This document shows positions 33,966-42,384 of a stretch of DNA of 64,000 bases, in pieces. Position 1 is the first letter of the stretch. Each line of letters starts with the position of its first letter. Source of the stretch: JBCCFW01 sp039029535. Its GTDB lineage: Bacteria > Acidobacteriota > JBCCFW01. The translations under genes were made by a program, and so were the position numbers. Below the pieces are notes generated by a model. The model was not told where the DNA came from and did not search any database. It saw only the letters and a list, made by a program, of their open reading frames with translations. The stretch is taken from contig JBCCFW010000014.1 of assembly GCA_039029535.1 (NCBI GenBank), positions 18,398 to 82,397 on the forward strand, in the 5' to 3' direction.

Positions 33966-34556
33966 CTGAGGTCCATCGGTCTCGCAGCGTTCGATGGGAG
34001 GCCGAGTCGGCGTGGTCTTCAGCCGTGCCTTCCATCGTGTTGCCTCCGGGTCGTCGGGACGGAGCTGAAGCGCGGCGTCCAAGGCTTCCTCGGCTGCCTC
34101 GAGATCGCCACGTCGCCAGTGGACGAGCCCGGCGCGCGTGAACACGGGTGCTCGGGCCGCGCCGTCATGCGGTGAGCAGCGTCGATCGGCCTCGGCGAGA
34201 AACTCGAGCGCGCCGTCGAGGTCACCGAAGACCGCGCGCAAGCGCGCTCCGTGAAGCAGGGACGACACCGCCCACGGACGCAGGTCGAGCATCCACTGCA
34301 CGGCGTCCTCTGCTCCTTCGCAGTCTCCCAGGGCCAGCCGTGCGTCGGCGAGCAGGCCGTAGGTCGCGAGGTCGTCAGGAACTCGCCGGTTGAGAGCAGT
34401 CGCCGCCTCGAGGGCACGCTCCCACTCCCGCTCGGCGAGGTGCTTCTCGATGACGGCTCGCTCCTGCACGAGGCTCGGGGTGGCCTGCTCCAGCGGTCGT
34501 GCGGCGGCCGAGATCGCGAGCGTGAGACCGAGGAGCACCCCGACCGGTGCTCTCAC
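33906..34556 (-). CDS. exported TPR protein
   Basis: The 216-residue protein begins with a cleavable-looking hydrophobic segment (VGVLLGLTLAISAAARP) and then several TPR units (WERALEAATALNRRVPDDL, AVFGDLDGALEFLAEADRR and GDLEAAEEALDAALQLRPDD). The GTG at 34556 lies two bases after the stop of the cohesin-like lipoprotein gene, making it the last member of that operon. Its final 20 codons overlap the 3' end of the kinase gene on the other strand by 60 bp; the tail is Pro/Arg/Gly-rich and probably disordered. Confidence 0.65.
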   Translation of the reverse strand: MRAPVGVLLGLTLAISAAARPLEQATPSLVQERAVIEKHLAEREWERALEAATALNRRVPDDLATYGLLADARLALGDCEGAEDAVQWMLDLRPWAVSSLLHGARLRAVFGDLDGALEFLAEADRRCSPHDGAARAPVFTRAGLVHWRRGDLEAAEEALDAALQLRPDDPEATRWKARLKTTPTRPPIERCETDGPQLRGGKLPGRHGAEHGLLEP

Positions 34557-34558
34557 GA

Positions 34559-35026
34559 TCACGGCTCCACGCGAGCGACGGCGCAGTCCGCGCCGGCGAC
34601 GTCGGCACCGACCTCGTCGGTGACCGCGCAGTCCATGATCGTGAGGTCGGCGATCGTCAGCGTGTCCTCGGTCTCGAAGACGAGCGCGAGCAGCTCGGCC
34701 GGCAGCGCGAACTCGGTGCCGATCGCGGCCGCTGCCGCCACTCGCACCCGACCGGGTGCCGGCACGCCGACCAGGAACACCGAAGGGTCGGCCAGCGGGC
34801 CGAGCCCCATGACGTCCGGACCGACCGAGCTCAGCGTCGCGCCGATCGGATGCGACAGCTCGAGGCTGAGGCCGTGCGCCATGCCGGTGCCGGTGAGGCT
34901 GACGACCACGCGGGCCAGGCCGTCGTCGGCCGGGCCCGCGAGCGTGCGAACGCTCGACCCCGACGAGCAGCCGAGCGGCCCGAGCAGGCTCAGGCCCACG
35001 GCGAGGGTCAGGAGAGCTCGTCTCAT
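34559..35026 (-). CDS. cohesin-like lipoprotein
   Basis: The 155-residue protein has a lipoprotein-type signal (LLGPLGCSS, Cys20) and one beta domain whose pattern follows cohesin-like or CBM-like sandwiches: VVVSLTGTGMAHGLSLELSH, a GRVRVAAAAA strand, ELLALVFETEDTLTIADLTI and a closing DC pair. In cohesins such a fold binds dockerin modules. The gene three positions upstream in the same operon carries a dockerin-like segment. The lipobox -3 position is proline, which is unusual. The ATG overlaps the DUF4331 stop by ATGA. Cohesin identity is a pattern judgement and needs a profile search. Confidence 0.55.
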   Translation of the reverse strand: MRRALLTLAVGLSLLGPLGCSSGSSVRTLAGPADDGLARVVVSLTGTGMAHGLSLELSHPIGATLSSVGPDVMGLGPLADPSVFLVGVPAPGRVRVAAAAAIGTEFALPAELLALVFETEDTLTIADLTIMDCAVTDEVGADVAGADCAVARVEP

Positions 35027-36594
35027 TCGACCGGTCCGCCACCCGGCTCGCCGGGATCGAGGTGGCGTCGGTTGCGACCGCTCGGTGCGTGCGCGAGGTA
35101 GGGGAACGCGTCGTGGAAGGGAGCGTCGTTCACGTTGACGCCGTCACCGAGCACGTTGTTGGGGAAGCGGTTCAAGCTGGCGCCGCTGCCGTCGGTGGTG
35201 AGCACGCCACCGACGCCCACGCGCAGGACGATGTCGACGACGTCGTCGAAGAGACGACGACCGTTGGGGTAGCCGGCGCCGTCACCGGCGATGAGACCCA
35301 GGCGACTGGCGGTGGCCGGAGACGTGGCGGGCACGCCGGTGTTGAGCCGGAGCAGGTCGGCGATGGGGCCGGCAGGCGTGCCGACCGCGGCGATGGGCGG
35401 CGCGTAGTTGACCAGGGGAAGCAGGTCGAGCCGCGGCACCTGCGGGATCTCGAGGATCTCTCCGTAGAGCGCGTTGGCCACGCGGGCGACGAGAGGGTCG
35501 AGGAAGAAGTCGGCGAACTGTGCGTCGTTGGCCGGCGCGTCCATCGAGAAACGGTCCTTCGAGCCCGTGCCGATGAGGAGCTCGTTGATGAGCGGGTTGG
35601 CGAGACGCTGCACCTGCCGCTCGCGTCCGGCGCGAAGCACCGGTCCACGACGTCGACGCAGGCTCACGCGCGGGCGCGACGTGGTCGCCCAGGTGCCGAT
35701 GGTGGCGGCGGCCGAGGAGGCGGGTTCGATCGCGCCGGTGCTGGTCAGCATCTCGATGGGGATCTCGATCGCGATGGCGTTGACCGCGTAGCCCGACACG
35801 GTGTCGCTGGCGGCATTGTTGGTGGCGGCGTCTTCACCGGCGGTGAGCACGCCCGGCACGCCGCTGCCGAGGGTGCGGAAGTTCACCGTGTCGAAGGCGG
35901 CGCCGAGGTCGATGAAGAACGGATCGTCGACGGTCCCGGCGAAGACCCGGATGTCGTCACCGACCTCGTTGACCCCGGCCTCGAAGAGCGCGGCGTAGTC
36001 GATGGTGCGGGGTCCGGCGTTGGCCGGGACCGCGTGCAGGGGCGTGCTGTCGTCGCGTCGGAGCATCTCGGTCGGCATGAACGGACGTTGGACCTCGACG
36101 GTGTACGACTGACGCTGGCCGAGTCCCGGGGAGTCGAAGGAGTCGATCCGCGGCGGCACGATGAGGGTGCCCGGCGGGACGGGGGCCGGCGAGTTGCTCG
36201 GGGCGACCGCGCCGTCGTCGCCGACACCGGCCTGGACCGTGAACACGCTCGCGAGACGCTGCTCGGTCGTGAAGCGGAAGACGAAGCTCAAGTCGGCCTC
36301 GGCGTCGTGGTCGTGATCGACGTGGATGCCGTAGGCGATGCCGGGGTCGAAGGGGAAGAAGTTGGGACCGTTGGCCGGCTCGAGAAGTGGATCGACGCAG
36401 GCGATGAAGGTGACGTGCGAGGGAGCTACGGTGCTGCCGGGGCGCTCGTAGCTGACGAAGGCGTAGAAGTCGGTGAGGTCGGCGGCGCGATCGAGCGCGG
36501 TGATGGGAGCTTCGCGATGATTCGAGGCCAGGCCAGGGCTCGCGACCGCGAAGGTCAGGAGAGGGACGAGAAGTCGACGAAGGGGTGAGCGCAT
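35023..36594 (-). CDS. secreted DUF4331 protein
   Basis: The 523-residue protein has a signal peptide (about 1-24, ending GLASNH) and the DUF4331 opening SNHREAPITALDRAADLTDFYAF, followed by IAIEIPIEML, WATTSRPRVSL and LANPLINELLI blocks characteristic of the family. The function of DUF4331 is unknown; it is found in exported proteins, often next to ECF sigma/anti-sigma genes and DUF4198 proteins as here. ATG 36594 gives the best signal peptide. An ATG at 36645 that overlaps the upstream stop (TGATG) has GGAAGA before it and would add a 17-residue N-region. It sits between the dockerin-like and cohesin-like genes. Confidence 0.83.
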   Translation of the reverse strand: MRSPLRRLLVPLLTFAVASPGLASNHREAPITALDRAADLTDFYAFVSYERPGSTVAPSHVTFIACVDPLLEPANGPNFFPFDPGIAYGIHVDHDHDAEADLSFVFRFTTEQRLASVFTVQAGVGDDGAVAPSNSPAPVPPGTLIVPPRIDSFDSPGLGQRQSYTVEVQRPFMPTEMLRRDDSTPLHAVPANAGPRTIDYAALFEAGVNEVGDDIRVFAGTVDDPFFIDLGAAFDTVNFRTLGSGVPGVLTAGEDAATNNAASDTVSGYAVNAIAIEIPIEMLTSTGAIEPASSAAATIGTWATTSRPRVSLRRRRGPVLRAGRERQVQRLANPLINELLIGTGSKDRFSMDAPANDAQFADFFLDPLVARVANALYGEILEIPQVPRLDLLPLVNYAPPIAAVGTPAGPIADLLRLNTGVPATSPATASRLGLIAGDGAGYPNGRRLFDDVVDIVLRVGVGGVLTTDGSGASLNRFPNNVLGDGVNVNDAPFHDAFPYLAHAPSGRNRRHLDPGEPGGGPVE

Positions 36595-36644
36595 GCTGAG
36601 GGTCTCTTCACGGAAGGAGGGGAGGGATGAGGACGAAGGGAGCA

Positions 36645-37577
36645 TCAGTTGTCTTCCAGGATGGTTCCGGCCACCCAGTCGCTCTCGTCGGGGGCCGTGC
36701 GCGACTCGCCGCCGCTCACGCTGCTGCCTTCACCGAGGGCGTTGTTGATCAAGCCGCCACCGACCGTGGAGCTCGCGCCTTCGGCGGTGTTGCCGAAGCC
36801 GCCCGCGATGGCGGAGGTCTCGCCGATGGCGTCGTTGCCCGCACCTCCGGCGATGGATGAGCGGTCGCCGGTCGCGAGGTTGCCGAAGCCGCCGAGGATG
36901 GTCGTCTCGAGCCCGTCGGACTCGTTGCCGTGTCCGCCGACGACCATCGCGCCGAAGGCGCTGGCGAGGTTCTCTCGTCCTCCGAGGATGGACGTCAGCG
37001 GAGCGCTCAGCGCGTTCGACTCGCCGGCGATCACGCCGGAGTAGCTCGAGAAGTTGTTGAAGCGGCCGAGCACCAAGTTGTGCGAGCCCGTTCGGTCGTC
37101 GGAGAGGAAGCCACGCTGCTCGTTGTAACCGAGCGTGAGGTTGCCGAGGCCGTTCACGACGTCGGTGTCACCCATGCCGTTGCGGACGTGCAGGTTGGCG
37201 CCTTCGAGGAAGAGGTCGTCGCCCTCGCGTCGCAGGTGCACGAGGAGGTCCTCGAGATCGGCGATCCTCGTCTCGACCGCTTCGAGCTCGGTGACCCGCA
37301 TCTCCAGCACCTCGATGCGGGCCCGGAGCTCGGCTTCGGTCTCGGACTCTCCGTGGGAGAGCTGGTTCAAGCCGACTGCGGTGCGGAGCAGGACGACGAC
37401 GTCACCGATGTCGATGCGACCGTTGCCGACGACCTCGTGGGTGGGCGGTTCCGTGCTGTCGTCGATGTTGCCGGGCGCGAGATCACCGACCTGATGACCG
37501 GCCTGCGCGCTGCCGGCGGTGAGGCAGAGGAAGAGAAAGAGACCGTGCAACGCACGGTCCGGGGAGTGACTCGGCAT
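36645..37577 (-). CDS. exported dockerin-like protein with YadA-head-like repeats
   Basis: The 310-residue protein has a signal peptide (1-26, SAQAGHQ). Residues about 28-72 contain GDLAPG and GNGRIDIGDVVVLLRTAVGL, the pattern of a dockerin/EF-hand-like segment. A heptad coiled coil follows (about 80-115, ARIEVLEMRVTELEAVETRI), then a repetitive beta-roll (about 125-305) with units such as SILGGRENLASAFGA, TILGGFGNLATGDRS and AIAGGFGNTAEGASS, like the head repeats of trimeric autotransporter adhesins. No C-terminal barrel is present, so it is not self-anchoring. ATG 37577 has AGGA seven bases upstream and is preferred to ATG 37589. It is the first gene of the operon that ends with the cohesin-like lipoprotein. 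Confidence 0.68.
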   Translation of the reverse strand: MPSHSPDRALHGLFLFLCLTAGSAQAGHQVGDLAPGNIDDSTEPPTHEVVGNGRIDIGDVVVLLRTAVGLNQLSHGESETEAELRARIEVLEMRVTELEAVETRIADLEDLLVHLRREGDDLFLEGANLHVRNGMGDTDVVNGLGNLTLGYNEQRGFLSDDRTGSHNLVLGRFNNFSSYSGVIAGESNALSAPLTSILGGRENLASAFGAMVVGGHGNESDGLETTILGGFGNLATGDRSSIAGGAGNDAIGETSAIAGGFGNTAEGASSTVGGGLINNALGEGSSVSGGESRTAPDESDWVAGTILEDN

Positions 37578-37631
37578 CGATGTCCTCATGAAGGAAGAAG
37601 GGAACAGGGAATGGCGACCACGAGGGTCGGC

Positions 37632-38456
37632 TCAGTCAGCGGCGCTGGCGTTGTCGGGGATCTCGAAGGTGAGCGACGCCCAGAGGCTCTCCCACTCGGC
37701 GTCGACCTCGGGTGGAGCGGGTCGGACGTGCACGCACTTGATCAGCCAGCGACCGGGTAGGGGCAGCGCCAGCTCGATGCGTCCGGTGGCGTCGGTGCGG
37801 TGCTCGATCTCGTGATCGGGTGCTCCGGCCCGACAGGCACGGACCAGCGCGTCGGCCAGGGGACGACCGTCGTGCACGACTTGCAGGGGGAGCGTCTCGC
37901 CGATGGGCAGACGCCACGGGGGCTTCTCCGGCATCAGCTCGAGGGGGAGGCCCAGGCGACCCGGGAGCACGTCGTCGCGGCTGGGCCCGACCGTCAGCAG
38001 CGACTTCGCACAGCGGGAGAAGAGCTCGCGCACGGGGAGATCGTCGTCGTCACCTTCCGCCCGTTGCAGGAGAACGTGGTCGAGTCCTTCCTCGGCGAGG
38101 TAGGCGTCGAAGTCGTCGGCGGGCATCTCGATGAGCGAGCCATGGCTGTGATAGCCCACGACGTGGGCACCCGGGCGATCGAAGAGCGTCCGACCGGCGG
38201 GTTCTTGACCGGGTCGGCCCGCGATCGACCACCGTCCCGACGGGCCGACTGCCTCGAAGCGACGGAGGTGGGCCGGGTTGCGGGCGTACGGCTCACCCTG
38301 GAAGCGTTCGCCGATCATCAGTCGCAGGTCGACCGTGTCGGCCGGTGCGATGCGATGAGCGGACGGCTCGATCCAGAAGTCGTGAGCAGAGGCGCTGCCG
38401 GCCGCGAGCAGCGAGACGATGGTGAGACGAGGGACGAGAGGGGGTCGTGGGGTCAT
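37632..38456 (-). CDS. exported DUF4198-like protein
   Basis: The 274-residue protein has a signal peptide ending SASAHDF near residue 25, then HDFWIEPSAHRIAPADTVDLRLMIGERFQGE, typical of DUF4198 proteins, and a C-terminal transthyretin-like beta domain (about 195-265, GRPLADALVRACRAG and TDATGRIELALPLPGRWLIKCVHV). DUF4198 is often linked to metal uptake or periplasmic binding, but the ligand is unproven. ATG 38456 with GGAG five bases upstream is clear. It is divergent from the ECF sigma operon, with a 9-bp dyad between. Confidence 0.8.
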   Translation of the reverse strand: MTPRPPLVPRLTIVSLLAAGSASAHDFWIEPSAHRIAPADTVDLRLMIGERFQGEPYARNPAHLRRFEAVGPSGRWSIAGRPGQEPAGRTLFDRPGAHVVGYHSHGSLIEMPADDFDAYLAEEGLDHVLLQRAEGDDDDLPVRELFSRCAKSLLTVGPSRDDVLPGRLGLPLELMPEKPPWRLPIGETLPLQVVHDGRPLADALVRACRAGAPDHEIEHRTDATGRIELALPLPGRWLIKCVHVRPAPPEVDAEWESLWASLTFEIPDNASAAD

Positions 38457-38539
38457 CGGGGCTCCAGCCACCACGACGGGCGGGAGAGCCCGTCGACGCA
38501 GGTCGTGTCGTTCGGCGGGATCTACGCGGCGACGGTCGT

Positions 38540-38571
38540 CATCGGATTTCGCATCGAGCGTGAATCCGATG
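38540..38571. promoter_or_regulatory. 9-bp inverted repeat in the DUF4198/ECF sigma divergent region
   Basis: CATCGGATT (38540-38548) and AATCCGATG (38563-38571) are perfect complements 14 bases apart. Read outward, AATCCGATG occurs on each strand 80-84 bp from the two start codons, so it could be the -35 box of an ECF-type promoter in both directions, or an operator. An ACGGTCGT octamer also flanks both sides. Confidence 0.45.
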
Positions 38572-38650
38572 TCACGGTCGTGACGAACCTCACTCCGATG
38601 CCCCCGAGAGATCCGAACGCCACGCGGCGTGCGTAGGAGTGAGCAGGGAC

Positions 38651-39235
38651 GTGATCGCGACCGAACAGGCACGACGAGCGCCGAGCGACGATCCCCTGCG
38701 GCCGCTGCTCGAGCGGATGGCGCAAGGCGATCGCGACGCGCTGGCCGAGCTCTACGACGCAACGCGGGCCCGAGTCCACGGATGGACGACGCGGGTCCTG
38801 CGGGACCGTGCTCTTGCCGAGGAGGCGACGCTCGACACCTACTTGCAGTGCTGGCGTGAGGCCGATCGACACGACCCCGGACGTGGTAGCGTCCTGGGCT
38901 GGTTGAGCTTGCTCGCCCGAAGTCGGGCGCTCGACCTGGCGCGTCGGCAAGCGCGACGCTCCCGTCGTGAGGAGTCGGTCGGTGAGCTGCCCGATGCCGT
39001 TGCGATCGAGGGCTCACCGGAGCAGTGCTACGAGTCCACCGTACGAGCGGCGCGGGTGCAGGACGCCATCGCTCGCTTGCCGGTGGGTCAGCAGCAGGTG
39101 CTGCAGGCTGCGTTCTATCAGGGCTTGAGCCACTCTGAAGCGGCGGAAGCCCTGGGTCAGCCGCTGGGCACGGTGAAGACGAGGATCCGAAGTGCCATGA
39201 GTCGCTTGCGAGACGAGCTCGAGGGGTTGACGTGA
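38651..39235 (+). CDS. ECF sigma factor (partner of a cupin anti-sigma)
   Basis: The 194-residue sigma factor has region 2 (ALAELYDATRARVHGWTTRVL, AEEATLDTYLQCWREADR, LGWLSLLARSRALDLARR) and region 4 (RLPVGQQQVLQAAFYQGLSH, SEAAEALGQPLGTVKTRIRS). It most resembles the SigK/RpoE-ChrR type. The GTG at 38651 is chosen because AGGAG lies 11 bases upstream; the in-frame GTG at 38639 starts inside that AGGAG and cannot use it. The anti-sigma gene overlaps its end by GTGA. Confidence 0.85.
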   Translation: MIATEQARRAPSDDPLRPLLERMAQGDRDALAELYDATRARVHGWTTRVLRDRALAEEATLDTYLQCWREADRHDPGRGSVLGWLSLLARSRALDLARRQARRSRREESVGELPDAVAIEGSPEQCYESTVRAARVQDAIARLPVGQQQVLQAAFYQGLSHSEAAEALGQPLGTVKTRIRSAMSRLRDELEGLT

Positions 39236-39891
39236 AGGTCCACGCCACCCTCGACACCGAGGCAGCCGAGCGCGCGGCCCTGCACGTGCTGGGTGCCCTC
39301 GGACCCTCGGAAGCGGTTGCCTACGAGGAGCATCTCGTGGCCTGCGCGACCTGCCGAACGGAGGTCGAGACGCTGCGCCGCACGGTGACCATCCTCGCCG
39401 AGCATGCGCCCCAGGTCGAGCCGCCGGTCGGTCTCCGCGATCGCTTGCTCGCACGTCTCGATGATCCGGAGCCGGCCGCGGAAGACGAGCCGGCCGTGCA
39501 GGCCTGGCGTCACTGGTCGCCGGAGAGAGCGGTGGGTGGCGAGCTCGTCCTCTCGGCCACCGAGTCGGGATGGGAGGCGACCGGGACGGAGGGTGTCGAA
39601 GCGCGACGCCTCTTCGTCGATCCGGTCGCCGAACGAGTGACCATGCTGATCCGCATGGCCCCCGGCTCGTCCTACCCGGCCCACCGTCACGGCGGGCCCG
39701 AGGAGTGCTACGTCATCGAGGGGGATCTCGACGTCGGCGGCACGATCATGACCGCGGGCAGCTATCAGCGGCTGGAGGAGGGCAGCGAGCACCCCGACCA
39801 GAGCACCGAGAACGGCTGCCTGCTGTTCATCGTGTCGTCTCTCCACGATCGGCTCCTGCCTCGGGAGCCCGGAGTCGGTCCGAGCGCCTGA
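39232..39891 (+). CDS. zinc-type anti-sigma factor with cupin domain (ChrR-like)
   Basis: The 219-residue protein has an N-terminal anti-sigma domain with the zinc motif EEHLVACATC (H34, C38, C41) that clasps the sigma factor, and a C-terminal cupin (about 125-205) with YPAHRHGGPEECYVIEGDLDVGG, the metal-binding His-Glu box. This is the layout of ChrR, where the cupin senses singlet oxygen or related stress and releases the sigma factor. The GTG at 39232 overlaps the sigma stop. The stimulus here is inferred, not shown. Confidence 0.85.
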   Translation: MKVHATLDTEAAERAALHVLGALGPSEAVAYEEHLVACATCRTEVETLRRTVTILAEHAPQVEPPVGLRDRLLARLDDPEPAAEDEPAVQAWRHWSPERAVGGELVLSATESGWEATGTEGVEARRLFVDPVAERVTMLIRMAPGSSYPAHRHGGPEECYVIEGDLDVGGTIMTAGSYQRLEEGSEHPDQSTENGCLLFIVSSLHDRLLPREPGVGPSA

Positions 39892-39953
39892 GCCGGCTCG
39901 GAGGACACGAGGTCGGGTACCATCACACCTCTTCTCATCGGACGAGGTGAACC

Positions 39954-40724
39954 GTGCGCGTGGCGACCTGGAACGTGAACTCCGTGCGGGCGCGTCTGCC
40001 CCGCTTGCTCGCCTGGCTGAAGCATCGTCAGCCCGACGTCGCCCTGCTCCAGGAGCTCAAGTGCGTGGACGAGCAGTTTCCCCTCGAGGAGGTGGAGGCT
40101 CTCGGCTACCAGGTCGAGGTCCATGGGCAGAAGACCTACAACGGCGTCGGCATCCTCGCCCGAAGCCGGATCGAGGAGGTCCATCGGGGCTTGCCCGACA
40201 CCGAGGAGGAAGCCGGGCGCCGGCTCATCACCGGGCTCGTCGACGGCGTCACGTTCGTCAACGTCTACGTCGTCAACGGCCGGGACGTCGAGCACGAGTA
40301 CTACCAGCGAAAGTTGAAGTGGCTCGCCCGCTTGGTGGAGTGGCTCCCCGAGCACGTCGACCTGAACGAGCCGGTGGTCCTGGCCGGTGACTTCAACATC
40401 ACCTTCGATGATCTCGACGTCCATGATCCGGAGGGCTGGCGCGACAAGATCCTCTGCTCTCCCAAGGAGCGGGAGGCCTTGCAGGCCATCATGGACCTCG
40501 GCTTCGTCGACAGCTTCCGACTGCGACGAGGAGACGCTCGGGCCTACACCTGGTGGGACTTCCGCACCCGGGGCTTCCCCAAGGACCACGGACTGCGCAT
40601 CGATCACCTCCTCATGACCCCTGCCGCGGTCGAGACCTGCCACGAGGTCTGGATCGACCGCGACGCTCGCGATGGCGAGAAGCCCAGCGATCACGCCCCG
40701 GTCTTCGCCGAGATGACGACATGA
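39954..40724 (+). CDS. xthA: exodeoxyribonuclease III / AP endonuclease
   Basis: The 256-residue DNA repair nuclease cuts at abasic sites and degrades DNA from 3' ends. The family motifs are intact: WNVNSVRARL (6-15), LLQELKC (Glu34 metal ligand), GVGILARS, VYVVNG, GDFNIT (146-151) and the final SDHAPVFA (His catalytic). The GTG start at 39954 has GAGG six bases upstream. The enoyl-CoA hydratase gene overlaps its stop by ATGA, an operon without obvious common pathway. Confidence 0.92.
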   Translation: MRVATWNVNSVRARLPRLLAWLKHRQPDVALLQELKCVDEQFPLEEVEALGYQVEVHGQKTYNGVGILARSRIEEVHRGLPDTEEEAGRRLITGLVDGVTFVNVYVVNGRDVEHEYYQRKLKWLARLVEWLPEHVDLNEPVVLAGDFNITFDDLDVHDPEGWRDKILCSPKEREALQAIMDLGFVDSFRLRRGDARAYTWWDFRTRGFPKDHGLRIDHLLMTPAAVETCHEVWIDRDARDGEKPSDHAPVFAEMTT

Positions 40725-41470
40725 AGCTCGAAACTCACGGTCAGGTCAACTTCCTCCGGCTCGAGCATGGCAAGGCCAACGCCATGGACGAGACCTTCCT
40801 CGGTCAGCTCGACGAGCAGCTCGACAAGCACCAGGCCACCGACGCTCGCGGGCTGGTGTTCGGCGGGACCGGCAAGATCTTCAGCGCCGGTCTCAACCTC
40901 GTCGAGATCATCGAGCTCGACCGCGACGGCATGCGGCAGCTCATGCTCCACCTCCAGCAGAGCCTGCTGCGTCTCTTCGCGCTCGACCAACCGGTCGTCG
41001 CTGCGGTGAACGGGCACGCGATCGCCGGTGGTTGTCTCCTGGCGCTTCAGGCCGATCGGCTCGTGGCTCCGGACGACGGCTTCAAGATGGGCGTGTCCGA
41101 AGTGGCCCTGGGGGTCGGCGTGCCGGCGACCGGCATCGCAGCGGTGCAAGCTCGCATGGGCCCCCGCGAAGCGTCGATCGTCTTGGAAGAGGGTGAGTTG
41201 CACGGACCCGAGCGGGCGCGCGAGCTGGGGATGGTCGACGAGCTGGTCCCGCGGGAGAAGGTGCTCGACCGCGCGCTCGAGGTCGCCGACCGGCTCGCCT
41301 CGCGGCCTCGGTCGGGGGCACGCTTCCTCAAGAACGCCCTGCGCGGCGACACCGTCGCGCGACTCCGCGACCAGCTCCCTGGTGACACCGAGAAGTGGCT
41401 CGACACCTGGTTCTCGGACGAGGCCCAGGAGCAGCTGAACGCGGCGGTGGAGAGCCTGCGCAAGCGCTGA
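40721..41470 (+). CDS. enoyl-CoA hydratase/isomerase family protein
   Basis: The 249-residue crotonase-fold enzyme has the oxyanion-hole segments FSAGLNLVEI (about 47-56) and VNGHAIAGGCLLAL (about 94-107) that stabilise the CoA thioester enolate. The catalytic glutamate positions of classical hydratases are not clearly present (position after AIAGGC... holds Gln/Ala), so an isomerase or other crotonase reaction is possible. Start ATG 40721 overlaps xthA. The cupin gene follows 11 bp later. Confidence 0.82.
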   Translation: MKLETHGQVNFLRLEHGKANAMDETFLGQLDEQLDKHQATDARGLVFGGTGKIFSAGLNLVEIIELDRDGMRQLMLHLQQSLLRLFALDQPVVAAVNGHAIAGGCLLALQADRLVAPDDGFKMGVSEVALGVGVPATGIAAVQARMGPREASIVLEEGELHGPERARELGMVDELVPREKVLDRALEVADRLASRPRSGARFLKNALRGDTVARLRDQLPGDTEKWLDTWFSDEAQEQLNAAVESLRKR

Positions 41471-41481
41471 GGAGCAGTGAC

Positions 41482-41847
41482 GTGAACGAGAAGGTGGTCG
41501 ACCTCGCACAGAAGCTGACGCTGTTCTCCGAGCACTGGAGCCCGCGCATCGTCGCCGAGCTCAACGGGCAGCACGTCAAGCTGGCCAAGCTCCTCGGTGA
41601 GTTCGACTGGCACCATCACGAGGACGAGGACGAGCTCTTCCTCGTGCTGAAGGGGCGGCTCACCATGGAGCTCCGGGACGGCCCCATCGTCCTGGAAGAG
41701 GGTCAGATGCACGTGGTGCCCCGTGGGGTCGAGCACCGGCCCGTCGCCGAGGAGGAGTGTCACGTGCTGCTCTTCGAGCCGGCCACGACGCTCAACACCG
41801 GCACCGAGCGCAGCGAGCGCACGGTCGAGAGCCCGGAGTGGATCTGA
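41482..41847 (+). CDS. small cupin protein
   Basis: The 121-residue single-domain cupin has the metal-binding box FDWHHHEDEDELFLVLKGRL (about 42-61) and the second box VVPRGVEHRPVAEEE (about 80-94). Such proteins bind small ligands or metals; no specific reaction can be named. The GTG at 41482 follows GAGGAG at 8-13 bases. It sits between the hydratase and a potassium-channel-like gene. Confidence 0.8.
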   Translation: MNEKVVDLAQKLTLFSEHWSPRIVAELNGQHVKLAKLLGEFDWHHHEDEDELFLVLKGRLTMELRDGPIVLEEGQMHVVPRGVEHRPVAEEECHVLLFEPATTLNTGTERSERTVESPEWI

Positions 41848-41851
41848 GCCG

Positions 41852-42280
41852 TTGAGCGTCCTCATCGCCTCCACCGTCCTGGTCCTCCTCGTCGTGGGCA
41901 TCCATCACGAGGCGTTGGTCGTGACCTCCTGGGTGATCGAGCGGCTTCGAGGCACCAAGCGCATCCGCGTGATGATCTCGGTCATGATGACCCTCATGGC
42001 CCACCTCGTCGAAGTGGCGGTCTTCGCCCTGGGCTGGCAGGTGTTGCTGGCCAGCGGCGCTGCCGAGCTGCGCCTGACCGATCCCGGCTACCTCGATCTC
42101 TTCTACTTCTCGGGGGCGACCTACACCTCGCTCGGCTACGGCGACGTCACGCCCGTCGGAGCCTGTCGGGCGCTCGCCGCCGTCGAGGCCGTGACGGGGT
42201 TGGTCTTGATCGCCTGGACGGCGTCCTACACCTACTACGTCATGAAGCGTTGCTGGGACGGTGACGGCGAGCCTGGCTGA
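41852..42280 (+). CDS. two-helix potassium-channel-like protein
   Basis: The 142-residue membrane protein has three hydrophobic helices and a pore loop with the selectivity filter TSLGYGDVTP (about 88-97), the signature of potassium channels. It lacks any attached regulatory domain, so gating is unknown. The TTG at 41852 is the only start that fits the first helix; GGAGTGGA lies about nine bases upstream. It begins only five bases after the cupin stop and is likely co-transcribed. Confidence 0.75.
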   Translation: MSVLIASTVLVLLVVGIHHEALVVTSWVIERLRGTKRIRVMISVMMTLMAHLVEVAVFALGWQVLLASGAAELRLTDPGYLDLFYFSGATYTSLGYGDVTPVGACRALAAVEAVTGLVLIAWTASYTYYVMKRCWDGDGEPG

Positions 42281-42298
42281 GCTCGCGCGAGACTTTTT
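42267..42298 (+). terminator. possible terminator after the channel gene
   Basis: GCGAGC pairs with GCTCGC around an 8-base loop at the channel gene stop, and a T5 run, rare in this sequence, follows seven bases later. The gap to the T-run weakens the call. Confidence 0.4.
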
Positions 42299-42384
42299 CC
42301 GCTCACCCTGACGGATCCGGGGTGATCGCGTCGTGTTCTCCAATGACGGACAGCGCCGATGCTGAACCGTCCGAGGGAACACCC

